Assembly (NCBI GenBank): GCA_013350335.1
Contig: CM023539.1
Coordinates: 46,858,631-46,922,630, forward strand
Reading direction: 5' to 3'
DNA from: Chimonanthus salicifolius
Taxonomy: Eukaryota > Streptophyta > Magnoliopsida > Laurales > Calycanthaceae
DNA: 64,000 nt
Under the pieces are notes generated by a model that worked only from the letters and a program-made list of their open reading frames with translations, was not told the origin of the DNA and ran no database searches. The translations under genes were made by a program, and so were the position numbers. Positions within the stretch are counted from its first letter, which is position 1; each line of letters starts with the position of its first letter. Below, piece after piece: positions 12,461 through 23,751 of this stretch.

Positions 12461-12609
12461 TTTTTTAAATGATTCATATATTAATAGATAAATGCACTAA
12501 AGTGCAAAAGCACAAAAGAAAACCATAAAAATTACAAGAGGTAGATAGAAACCTCCAATCGCAACAACAAAAGCGAAAAAGATCAGGTATACTTTTGAAT
12601 GTGGATGAC
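12461..12609 (-). mobile_element. 5'-truncated LINE-like retroposon tail with target duplication
   Basis: A 149-bp insertion between direct repeats TATTTATCAATTTTAT at 12445-12460 and 12610-12625 (16 bp perfect, 19 bp with one mismatch if extended). The tail appears as a poly-T at the low-coordinate end, so the copy lies on the minus strand. The insert has no promoter-like head and looks like only the 3' end of a longer element. Confidence 0.6.
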
Positions 12610-13310
12610 TATTTATCAATTTTATAAGTTGATTATATATGTTGTATTGGAATGTGTATAAAGTGGCATTTATAATAAGTAGACAAGAATTCACTTCATC
12701 TAATCATTCTAATTTTATAATTTTAGATTTTAAAATTTTAACTGTTATGTGTTATTTATTTTTCATTACTTATCTCATAAATTAAGACAATTATATGTTA
12801 GATGGTCAATAACATGGGATGGAGTTGAGAGCTGGGCAGAAAACAATTCTTATGCCACCGAAGGAGATGGAGGACGCCTCCCACTCTTGACAAGTGTCTC
12901 TCACCCATTTAATGAGTAATTTGCAATATAGACTTATGAGAACCACAATTCAGAGAACTCCTTCAGATCACCTGCCATTTACCTTGAAGTAAGAGACTCG
13001 TCCGAGTTATCCAAATCATTCATCAACCTTCTCCGAAGTTTCATTATTATTGCCTTCGCTTTCTCAATCTCTCTTCTCTTCTACCCTCGTTTCTCACCCC
13101 TCAAATCCAGTCCTCCTATATCAAGAAGCTCAAGGAGCAGTTTTTCTTTGTTCAGATACTTATGTCAACCCTGAAACACAACCCATCTGTGTTCAGCATT
13201 TTCTCTCATCAATTGAGGAAGATGACTGAGAATGGAATGTATAGATTATAGAGAGCAAGTTCTCATTTCAGTCGACATGCCCTCCACATGATATTAGCAT
13301 TTCCCTCAAG

Positions 13311-13548
13311 GTGAGTTCCTTGCTACATTTCTCTCATCGTATTTTCTTATTTGCAATTGAAAAAAGAAAAGAAAAACAAATTCCCATTACACAATGAGGC
13401 GAGTCCTTCGAATTTTTGAAGCCGTCAATTCAAATCTAATGCACTTTCATTCTCCCCAAACCAACCATTTCGAAGTTGAAATGCATCCCATCTGACAACT
13501 TTATCTCAATAACCATTTGCCTTTACTCTTTTCATTTGCTTTGTGTAG
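13311..13548 (+). other. Probable 5'-UTR intron of the CRIB gene
   Basis: CTCAAG|GTGAGTTCC at 13311 is a strong donor, and TTTGTGTAG at 13548 is a good acceptor 15 bases before the CRIB protein ATG. A leader intron just before the start codon is common in plants. Transcript evidence would be needed to confirm it. Confidence 0.5.
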
Positions 13549-13563
13549 CTCTTTGAGGTTGCC

Positions 13564-16322
13564 ATGGCCACCAAAATGAAGGGGATCTTTAAGGGCATCA
13601 AATACATTTCACAAATCTTTGGTATCATTTCTGACATTCATGCCTCTTTTGGTTCCTTGGTGTTCTTTTTCTTCTTTTGTATTTCTTTATTTTTTCTGGG
13701 TCAAAATCCTTTGTTAATTGTTATAATGTTATTATCATTTTTTCTTTTATTATTGTTTTTTATTTTTGGGTGATTGGATCTTTACATTGATTCATTCAGT
13801 TTATAAGGAGCATGAGATGGAGATTGGGTACCCAACAGATGTGAGGCATATGGCACATGTAGGGTGGGATGGCACATCTGTCAATGCTCCTCATTGGGTA
13901 TGGAAAGATTGATAACTTGAAGCTTAGACATTGCCACCTTTTTATTTTTATTTATTTATAACTTTTCCTGAATCTTTTTGGTGGAAATGCATGAAATTCA
14001 CATGACCCATTGCATCTTTTGAAACCATTGTAGATGACTGAGTTTAAGACTGCATCTGATTTTTCTTCTACACAGCTTGCCAACTTTGGCCAATCAAGGG
14101 ATGGGAACTGTCCTGCAGTTGCCTCATGGTCTTCTCAAGGTCTGTTTCTTTGTTTTCTCTCCTTTATCAAACCTCCTGTTGGATGAATAGCATTTATCTA
14201 TTAAAACTGAGGCTTTTAAACCATGGATCTAAATGATGATGAACCCAACCTGATAAATTGTCCACAGTTCATCCGCAAGTGTCACATTTGCACTTTGGGT
14301 CTAGGGCACAATGCACAGACAGTACACGTGGCAACCACCGATTGATGATACCATAGATTATCTTGTGCTACAGCATTCTAAGAGAGATACAATGTACAAA
14401 TTACAACATTCTAAAAGGGGGGCAATAATTATTTTTTAAAATTATAAGTTTTTCTTTAAATAAATTTTGAGGGTCAAGCTCCCCTGCCCTACCCTTACTT
14501 CTCTGCCTGGTAGATTCAAAGAGAGAGAGAGTGATGGACTGAAATTTATGAAGACAGAACAGAGTGACTAGTTTCCTACCCACAGCGGATGAGGGCCTGA
14601 AACATAAAGTTTAGAATGTTAGATACAGTGATCCAGACTTCCAAGTCACCAGATTAGGTTTTATTTTATTATAAAAAATTATAAGTAAATAACTTAGGAA
14701 AGCATAAATAAAATAAGGGATTTGATGCATCTTCCTCAATTGAAAGAAGAGTATGTGTATCAAAAATACAATTATTAAATAAAGAAGATAATTTACAAAG
14801 AAAGAAAGTCATACAAAATAGTATTCTTGACACGAGAAATTTGTTGTATCTTCTTCAATTGAGGGAAGAACCCGTATATCTTTTGTATTTATAGAAAAAA
14901 TACAATCAACAACTAAAGAAGGTAATCTATAAATAAAGAAAATCATACAAATAAAGAAAATTATACAAACAGTATCTTTCACATAAGAGATTTACTGTGT
15001 CTTCCTCAATCCAGAGAAGAGCCCGTGTATGTTTTATATTATAGAAAAAAATACCCATTTTTTATACTATAGTAATCCAACAAGGATTTTATTGTATTAC
15101 CCATTTTCCCCTTCAAATCAGCTCGCCGAATCCTTCGGTTCACCGGGTCACTGAAAGTTATGTAAGTGAGACTGTTTTTTTTATATAGAACAACAAATCG
15201 GATCACTGACTGCCTCACTGATGGGATCACTGATTTTTTTTTTTAAATGCTTTCGTACGGCAATAGAAGGGTAAAATGGGCAATACCCTAAATCCCGTGT
15301 CTCGTTACACAAAATACCCATGGGAAGATCGATACCCTTTACTATTCAATACCCATATGCTCGATGAAGGTAAATATCATATTCTTGCAAAAAATAGTGG
15401 TGATCAAACTATGTCTTCTTTTACCGTCGACATATTAATCAAAACTACACTTTCATATTTGTCATAATTTCTTGTGACCCAGATCGCAAAATGGGTGGCT
15501 TTCAATGGATTTTACTTACCAAACCAAAGCATGCTTCTGCATTGATAACATAAAATAAAAACTCATCATTTAATATTTTTACCCATTTACTTTATTCAAA
15601 TGAAATGAATAGTTGGATTGAAATCCCATTTTAATCATCGTATTTTATATTCTTTAGATCAAATAGCTTGGAGACTGAATTTTATTTAGTTGAATATCTA
15701 CATCCCCTACTTAATTTTTGTGCAGTCACCACTCACTGATCTCTAACTCAGTTAACTCAAGCTGTATGATGTGATTCGAGAAATCAGTGGGTTTGGATTA
15801 TAAATTTACATTTTTGGTTGAGTCAGGTTCAGAAAAAAGACTCCCCTTGAAATTTGGATTGGATTAGACCTGACCCGATTTGATGTAACTCAAGTGCATT
15901 GAGTTATAAAACAACACGATGTAACTCAAGTGCATTAAGTTATAAAACAACACTCGGATTTAATCAAGTTAGAGATTTGAGTCACATTGAATTGAGTATT
16001 CGGATTGAATTCAACCACTTTTGATATGAGTTGAGTTGGTTTTATTAAAACTCGACCCAATCCGGCCTGAGTTTGGCTCTCAAATTCTTCCACTGACTAC
16101 ATTTCTCATGTGTCTACAGATTTTCAACAATCCTTCGGACTCCAGCCTGCTTCAGCGATTTTCGGTGATTCCCCCAACTCAGAGCTACTGAAAGCTCCCA
16201 AGAAGACAAAGCAAAAGAAGATAAAAGCTTCCTCTCCTCCGTTGTCATCAAGATCATCAAAATCAAAATGTTCATTCACAGCTGATGAAGAAGGAACTGA
16301 TATCCAGCTTGGGCTCATTTGA
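13564..16322 (+). CDS. ROP-interactive CRIB-motif protein (RIC family)
   Basis: Small effector that binds active ROP/RAC GTPases at the plasma membrane and relays polarity signals to actin, microtubules or calcium. Coding exons are 13564-13621, 13800-13897, 14034-14139 and 16120-16322, giving 154 residues in one continuous frame. The basic N-terminus ([15 protein letters not shown]) is typical of RICs. The CRIB core I-x-x-P-x4-H-x2-H-x-G is complete at Ile28, Pro31, His36, His39 and Gly41, followed by WDG and WMTEFK-like residues. The C-terminal half is Ser/Lys-rich with KKTKQKK. All introns follow GT-AG rules, and the third (2.0 kb) is filled with repeats. AATAAA at 16517-16522 is a plausible poly(A) signal. 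The subclass number cannot be assigned safely. Confidence 0.92.
14718..15060. repeat. Degenerate tandem repeat in CRIB gene intron 3
   Basis: About two and a half diverged copies of a 120-150-bp unit. Each starts with a TTTGATGCATCTTCCTCAAT-like line followed by GAAGAG..CCGTGTAT and AATACAAT..TAAAGAAG. Unit starts are near 14718, 14836 and 14989. The third copy ends where the third MULE-like MITE begins. Confidence 0.65.
15040..15337. mobile_element. MULE-like MITE (family D, copy 3)
   Basis: The right end, reverse-complemented, reads GGTATCGATCTTCCCATGGG then TATTTTGTGTAACG, closely matching the left end of copy 1 at 245. A weaker inverted match lies near 15045-15110. The interior has CACTGATGGGATCACTGATT-type repeats like copy 1. 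The left border is diverged and no target duplication was found. Confidence 0.5.
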
Positions 16323-16529
16323 GCAATACTGTACAAGTGTGTCGCAAGAATCTCTTCACCCTTTTTGACTTTTGGAATGTTCACATTATAAGAGGGAAAT
16401 ATTTATGGAAATATAAATTCAAAAGGAAGTTCAATTTCAGTTTTGAATGTAATGTTGGGCTGCATAGGTCCAAGCATGGCGGATTTGACTTGATCATATG
16501 TTAATATGATAGATCTAATAAAACATATC

Positions 16530-18600
16530 ATCAAAGTAAAAACTAATATGTTTTTAGATCTAAGAGCCAAAATATTTAATCTTGATGATCAAATAGAAAC
16601 AATCACAACTAGAAAGCTCTACACAATTCATCTCTTTTAATTCAACGGACTAGATGGCCTTCATGATGAAGTGAGGGATATTAATAAGGTAGATGATGGC
16701 AAATAAAGTTTTCAAAACCATAAATTTCTCATTTGAATTTATGGGTTTATGTAGGATTGGTTAACCGTGCCATCATGTGACACGTAGAGAGCTAGATATC
16801 AATACGAGGATAAAGCTCACACAACCTAGAGATGGGAAGGGCCGGGCTTAGGTTATGCTAAGCTCGAGCCCGATTATGAAGGAGAAGCCTGACTCGGCCG
16901 AGCCCAATTTCCAAGTCAAATTGCCAAGCCCCACTAGAGCCCAAGAAAGCCCGATCAGCCTTATTACAGCCTGAGCCCGAATATGAGACCAAAAATAAGT
17001 ATTTTTCAAATAAAAAATTTGGCTAAAATGTCAATAAATTGTATTTTTTATGAAGTATGAGTTTTAATTATTATCTAACTATCAATATATAAAATAACAA
17101 TTAAGTAAAGTACATATAGATAATGAGTTCAAATCATTATGCATATTTTTTGTATTTTATATTTTTGGTATCATCATCATTATCATAAACAGATAATCTT
17201 CCATCTAAAATTCATAATTTATAATTTTATACGGCTACATAATTGGACTGAGTTGGGTCTTTTGTGCCAACACATACATAAAGCTCGACCCAAGCCCAAA
17301 TAGTAATCAGGCTTAATGTGTTTGTCCAAGTCCAACCTTATTATAATTCGAGTTGAATTTTTTTTGGTCAAGCCCACTTTTTCTTTGAGTTCTTCGAGCT
17401 TTCAGGGTTTTGAGATTTTGTACCCAATTCCATCTCTATCCTGACACGTGATGACTAGGTATCAATGAGAGAGAAAGCTCGTAACACATTCTATTTCATG
17501 AATAATTAGGTGTTAGTGGGAGAGAAAACTCGCGACACCATATGACAAATGGTAAAGGTGAAAATGATTCGACACATGATATACTAGGTGTTAATGGGAT
17601 AAAAAACTCATACAATTAGCTTAAACATGTATGAGTTAGATGGCAGAGAAATTTAGATGACAAGTGCATGAATCAAGAATTATATAGAAAATAATCAAAT
17701 TATCTCCACTGAATGGGCTGGACTCAATTTATTAACTTAAGTGATTTTACTGCCAACACGCAGCATGTATTTGGACATAGGAAAAAAAAATCTCTGAGAG
17801 AAGCACATACTGAGGAATAGCCGGGTAGAACTTTATTTATTAATTTAAGTGATTTTATATCTTTTCCTCTTATCCAAGCTCTTAATAAAATAGATGGAGG
17901 AAATAAAATCATTAGAACGGTTCAATTTTTACATTGAATGGGTAGAAATTATTAGAATGATTGTTTACTTAAATTTAATGAGAATAGTGGATCTCAAAAT
18001 TTGTTACATTTTGAAATAATTATATGTTCCTCTGATACAAAATACATTTTAAATTATTAAAATTCATCTTCTCTTTTACTTGGGTGGTCAAGATCAACAA
18101 ATCAATTGAGATTCGGTTTTCAATCAAATCAGTGGATAGTTTTTGTGGGGTATTTTATTTCTGTTCCTCTCTCTTACCATTTTATAAATTAGTTTAAATC
18201 AATTTTCAATTGCACTTATTAGTAAATTAAGAATAAGTCATATGACATTATTAAATTTTTTTAACTTGTAAAATCATAATAACAGTGATGTATTTAAATT
18301 TTAAGATGAATAAAAATCATAATCAATCTTTTTTTTATTACCTCATTTTCATAATCCAAAATGGGCCTACAAAAATATGCCTCTTGAGTTGTTAACAGAT
18401 AATAATAATATCTTATATCTCAGCGTATCTATTGTCTAAGAGGGGTTGCTGGCACTCATTTGTGGAATTGTGGAAGACTAACAAGGTTGTCCAAGAGTTG
18501 TAAATTTGAAAGACAGTTACAGTTAGATGTCCTTGCCGCCAATTCCGTTGTAAAGTGAAAGTGAGAGGAGGAGGTTTTGAGTTGACTTGGTCTCACCCAA
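16530..18600. other. Intergenic, repeat remnants
   Basis: Between the CRIB and COBRA-like genes. Apart from the TIR-bearing repeat at 16830-17440 the sequence is AT-rich with no recognisable gene. Confidence 0.55.
16830..17440. mobile_element. Non-autonomous element with TAGAGATGG termini
   Basis: Left end TAGAGATGGGAAGGGCC and right end (reverse complement) TAGAGATGGAATTGGG form short inverted termini around about 610 bp. GCCCGAGCC-rich words sit near both ends. This architecture is common in plant hAT-type non-autonomous elements. No target duplication is evident. Confidence 0.4.
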
Positions 18601-18845
18601 CTTCCCCAATTGCCTCTTCGTGTAACTCCCTTTTATACCATCTGTTTCATCTTCTCTTGTTGGTTCCCGGCCACCGGGCGGAGACCAGGCTCCAAAAGAA
18701 TTAGAGTAGATGCCGTAGGTTGCAAATCCGCCCCACCGCCGGTCTGGAGCTCAAAGATCCATAGTCATAAGAGAACCCATGTACTGAAATCAGGCCGTCC
18801 ATTGAATTGGTCCAACAAAAAGCAAAAAAAAATAAAAAAATAAAA

Positions 18846-21544
18846 ATGGCGTTACCGAGATCTCTTTTCGTCTCATTTATTCTATTTTCTTGCATAGTTT
18901 ATTTTAGTATAGCTCAAGATTACGATGAAGAAAAGGCAGCGGCGCCACCGCCATCGTTGGACAAATGCAATGGGATCTTTTTAATGTACACATTCATTTC
19001 ACGAGAGAAAGAGCTCCCCCATTTGAAGAATGTGTCTGCACAGGCCTGGGCATTTAAATCCACTGCTTCTATATTGAATGCAGGGTCTGTTGATCTCAAG
19101 GCCTGGAAGATGTACATTGGGTTTCAACATGACGAGATTTTAGTATCGGAAGGTGGGGCGGTACTATCCGATGGCAAAGATTTGCCGGCAGCCATAGGGA
19201 ATGGCACTTATCTATCTGGGTTTCCAAACTCGGATTTGAAGACTTCCGTAGAGACGGCAGGAGACTGGAAGCAAATTCAGGTGAACATTGATATCACAGG
19301 CACACAGTTCGGTGTGAAGCCGCCTGCAGGTTCCAATGCCTAAAACGATACGCCTTGCCAATGACGGGTACAAATGTCCAACGCCTGTTCATCACAGTAA
19401 GCATTTTTTTTTTCTCTCTTGGTAATTCTCATGCCATTGCCCAAAATTCAGGTCCATCTGCGTGACAAGAGAGCTTCATTTCCAGAAATCTATTCGCCAA
19501 AATACTGAAAACATTTTCAAAAAGTGACTTGACATTCGCTTAACATGAGCAAAGGGATTTTTAAGACCTTTTTTATGACTAAAATTAACAATGAAATACC
19601 AACTATTTTTTTTTAAAAAAAAAACAATAATGTCCCCATTAATTCTCAAACTAATATGCATCTTGATTCCTCCATGTGTAGAAGAAACAAAGGTTGATTG
19701 CCCATGCTTGACAAGGTCTTTGTTTGAATATGTGTCCATCGAAAATCATCTTAACTGGATCAATCAAGTCATGTTTTTAAATATAAGAAAAGTTAGGGGA
19801 TTAAAAAGTATTTCAAAGTAATCAAATCTAGGGTGTTTCGAAAGCATGGTTTGATTGATTTAATAGAAGTGCGTTTGGTGGGCCACTTACTTGAGGAAAG
19901 ACCTTTTTATAGACCCATCATCATCCCATTTGGTGGATTCTACACCTAACTGCCTGTGTGCAGGTGATCATTTCACACATAAAAATCTCTATCCAGTATC
20001 TACCCCTGCCAAAGAATCGGCTTCTGAATGAGCACTTGTACTTCAATTATCATGAAGGATACTCTTCTGTCATTATATGTTGATAATTTTTTTGGCAGAA
20101 CATAATAAATACTGTTTGTACTTGTGCAGAGACTGAAATGCATGTATGCTGCGTCCGAAACCTGAAATTGAAGGCCAACAAGACAAACACCAAGTTCTTG
20201 CCTCGCCAAAGTGGTGATCTCATCCTCATGTATGATGTGATCCACGCCTATGAAGGAGATTATGAGGCCCAAGTAACAATTGAGAATAATCACCCTATGG
20301 GACGACTTGACAATTGGAACGTGACATGGGAATGGATGAGAGGTGAGTTCATCTTCTCCATGAAAGGTGCTTTCACCCGCTTAAAAGACCAATCTGGATG
20401 CATTTATGGACCAGCTGGAGCCTTCTACAAAGATTTGGATTTCAGCCCTGTCATGAACTGTGAAAAGCGGCCCGTGATCACCGATCTCCCGCCTGATCGA
20501 GCCAAAGACGATGTAGTTGGAAACATACCGTTCTGTTGCCGAAATGGAAGCCTCCTACCTCCCACCATGGATGAGAGAAGATCGAAAGCAGCTTTCCATT
20601 TGAAAGTGTACAAGATCCCACCCGATATGAATCGAACTGCTCTTTTCCCTCCTCAGAATTGGAAGATCCATGGAGTTCTTAATCCAGACTACAGATGTGG
20701 CCCCCCTATCAGGGTGAGCCCAACAGAGCTTCCAGACCCAAGTGGACTTGGGTTGGTAAGCACAGCAATTGCTTCCTGGCAAGTAGTCTGCAACATTACA
20801 CGACCCAAGAACAAGCAGTCCCGCTGTTGTGTTTCCTTTTCCTCCTTCCACAGTGACTCCGCCGTGCCATGTAATACCTGTTCCTGTGGGTGCCCCGAGT
20901 CCGACACATGCGACCCAGACTCACCGGCTTTGCTTCTTCCATCAGAGGCACTTCTTGTACCTTATGAAAACAGAACAGCAAAAGCCAGAGCATGGGCAAG
21001 GCTAAAACACCAAACTGTCCCTAACCCATTACCATGTGGCGACAACTGCGGCGTGAGCATCAATTGGCACATAAATTCAGACTACAGAAAAGGTTGGACA
21101 GCAAGGGCAACTGTGTTCAATTGGCAGAAGTATGATTTCGAAGATTGGTTCATTGCAATCCAAATTCCCAAGGCTTACCGTGGCTACGAAGCCGTGTATT
21201 CATTCAACGGAACCAAGATGCCAGAACTCAACAACACCATCTTCTTCGAAGGCTTGCCAGGTTTGAACTATTTAATTGGGAAGAGAAATGGGTCCAATCC
21301 AAATGTTGATCCACCTGTACCAGGTAAGCAACAATCAGTGATTTCATTTGAAAAGAAACAGACTCCTGGTATAAAAGTAGCAGCTGGGGAAGGGTACCCT
21401 ACAAGGGTGTTCTTCAATGGTGAGGAGTGTGAGTTACCTAGCACATTCCCTACGGGAGATGCATTTCGATATCATGTTAGCCTTCTATTCACCATCTCCC
21501 TGCCACTAATGATATTTATAATATTAACAGATTATCTCTGGTGA
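18846..21544 (+). CDS. COBRA-like GPI-anchored protein (COBL7-11 type), frameshifted
   Basis: Cell-surface protein of the COBRA family, linked to cellulose deposition and oriented wall growth. Exons are 18846-19396 and 20130-21544 (intron GTAAGC...TGTGCAG). It has a signal peptide (about 1-24), the extra N-terminal domain of the COBL7-11 branch, the COBRA core (MHVCCVRN, then GDLILMYDV), the cysteine-rich CCVSFSSFHS..CNTCSCGC, EECELPSTFP, and a hydrophobic C-tail for GPI attachment. As read, exon 1 stops at 19341-19343. Dropping one G at 19329-19330 gives VPMPKTIRLANDGYKCP, the expected family sequence, in frame with exon 2 (about 654 residues, normal length). The rest is intact, so either a sequencing/assembly insertion or a very recent mutation is likely. 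The ATG at 18846 is preferred because it directly precedes the signal peptide. A TATA-like TTTTATA is near 18630. Confidence 0.9.
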
Positions 21545-21559
21545 TCATCATCATTTCTC

Positions 21560-23400
21560 TTCTTCTTCTTCTTCTTCTTTTAAGCACAAGTTACGCTGTG
21601 CCTAAATCATAATTACTTTGAATGATCTTCACAACAATTAGTTGCTGCCCAAGTATCACTGTCCCCTCTTGCCTGAATTCATCCTAATGAGCAAAGCATG
21701 TGTGATACTCTCCAGAAACTGTCTTTGATACCTACCCATGTCATGATCTAAAATACAAGTTTAAATGTATGGTCAAAACACATTTCTTAAGTCGGAGTTG
21801 GATTTAAAACTAAGCTTCTGTCCAACTGATTGAGTTTTGAATTAGAATGTGATTTGAGTAGGTTATATCAAGTAAACTCAGGCTCAGACTTGGGTTAAGC
21901 CCAAAACCCAACCTGAACTATCCAATACCCCTGGTCGTTGTCTTGGCCCGAGACCGATAGATATTATGAGACAAATGTAAAGCCGAATCCCAAGTGGAAG
22001 CCCCAAAACAAGTTTCTTCCTCATGAGGCCTGTGATTTTGGAAAACAAAAACCAAAAATTGCAATCCCTCAAATTTTAAAAAAATTATATTTTCATAGAA
22101 AATAGAGAATCTAGGGAAAAATACAAAGATATTTTTTTTAATGAAGACTAAGAGGGAGTCCTCTTTTTCTTTCCCCTTTAATCTGAAAAAAAAAAAAAAG
22201 GTAAGAATGAGAGAGATGCCCTCTTCTGATCTGAGAGAGAGATCTCCAAGCACAGACAAGTCATGATAATAAAGTTAAGATGCCATGCAAGCAAAAACAG
22301 ACATTTATCTTTTGAAAAGTATTCAGCGACTTTATAATGCAGGCCTAATGATGTGCCATATGTAAGGGGTTCAAGGTCCTTTAATTAACTGTTTTTTGGA
22401 TTATTGAAGTTTAGATTGTATTTGATTGTATTTTTGTGAGTCTCAATTATGGTCACATTTCAAGTATAATACTAGGTTCTGTACAAAATGAAATTGAATT
22501 TTATTAGATAACACATTTGATTAAATATCAAATGAGCTCCAGTTTCTATAATTCTGACAATGTTTGAATAACCTATTTAAGGAGAAGCGTTTTTACCGTT
22601 AAGATTTTTTTTTTTTTTAAGACTATGATATCCACGTCCACCTAACTAATTCTTGGGACATGTGTAAACCTCCCAATTCATACACACCACTTGGCTAATC
22701 CTTGGAACATGTGTAAACCTCCCAATCCACACACACCGTAACCCTTTTTGAATTGAGGGGGGCCTTATTCCAAGTTAAGATTAAAGGTATTTTAGTCATT
22801 TTTAATTTTTTTTATTATGATTGAAAAGTTAATATTAAAATTGCATCTTCATTAACTAATTGATATTGTACCTAGGATTTTCTTTTCTACAAAACAATAT
22901 ATAAATATTAAAGTCTGGCTACAGTTTTGGTTTTGTGAAATTTGTTGAAGCTTGAAAACTTTTTTAAGGTTTCTTTGATCTCTTGAAGTAGAGACTTTAC
23001 AGCCAAGAGAAAGAGCATCTCCTTCATATCAAGAATGAGATCTACTATCTGGTGAGAATTCTCGTATGTTTCTCTCTAGTTCATCCTCCATTCTTCATTA
23101 TTTATAGCTAATGCTTGTAGATTTGTACTTGAGCATACTCATTGGAATCTCAGATTACATCCTCAAAATCACCTAAGCAGTCACGAGGGAGCACAAAATC
23201 ATCAAAATTTAGCTTGACTTCTGAAGGAGCAAAATTATGTTTTGCCTGGCCCAACCAATAGCTCAACTGGATGGTTCTCTGTTGCACCATTAACATTTCA
23301 AGGCTCAATCCTAGCATAATGTCAAAACAAAATAATCATTTACTTGAAATATGAATAGTTATCACACGCAATTTTCAGTAGTTTTCGTCGAGCTCAAGGG
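21560..23400. other. Intergenic between convergent genes
   Basis: Between the 3' ends of the COBRA-like (+) and RabGAP (-) genes. It holds a GGCTCAGACTTGGGTT-type degenerate repeat (about 21780-21925), a poly-A/T-rich stretch, and a family B SINE at 22607. No gene is seen. Confidence 0.6.
22607..22773 (-). mobile_element. SINE family B, copy with 9-bp target duplication
   Basis: Reverse-strand copy beginning with a T-run (the A tail), followed by words shared with the other family B copies: GGGACATGTGTAAACCTCCC (present twice because of an internal 60-bp-scale duplication) and CACACACACC. It is flanked by the perfect direct repeat GTTAAGATT (22598-22606 and 22774-22782). Confidence 0.6.
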
Positions 23401-23430
23401 TACAAGGAAAAATTTGAATGAATAGGCAGC

Positions 23431-23436
23431 TTTATT
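23431..23436 (-). promoter_or_regulatory. Poly(A) signal of the RabGAP gene
   Basis: AATAAA on the minus strand, about 315 bases past the proposed stop codon at 23752. It supports a transcript end near 23410 and a 3' UTR in the final exon. Confidence 0.5.
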
Positions 23437-23751
23437 GTATTACAAAGTTACAACAGACTATAATATACATAAATTCAAGTGAATTCAATGGAGGAAAGAT
23501 TTAGAAACTTGATATACATGAACCCTCGCAAAACTTCTGCTCAACAGCAGTGTTGGAAGAAGGAAGAAATCGGCATGTCAGAAATTTGTAGAACACCAAC
23601 CTCAAATTGCCTCCAGACCAAGTATTATATTATAACAATTACTTGCACCAACAATCCAGTCACGTCATCAATAAAGAAAACCTTGTATTGCTTCTTTCGT
23701 TATTCGGACAATCATGACCCAGAATAACAGGGTCTTGTTTCACATCAAGAA

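Larger units (their letters stand above)
9460..13000. other. Intergenic, repeat-rich
   Basis: Region between the pectin methylesterase and CRIB genes. It contains a MULE-like MITE, a reversed family A SINE, a family B SINE fragment, an (ATA)7 tract at 12058-12080 and a truncated retroposon tail, each listed separately. Several short open frames exist, but none resembles a known family. Confidence 0.6.
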
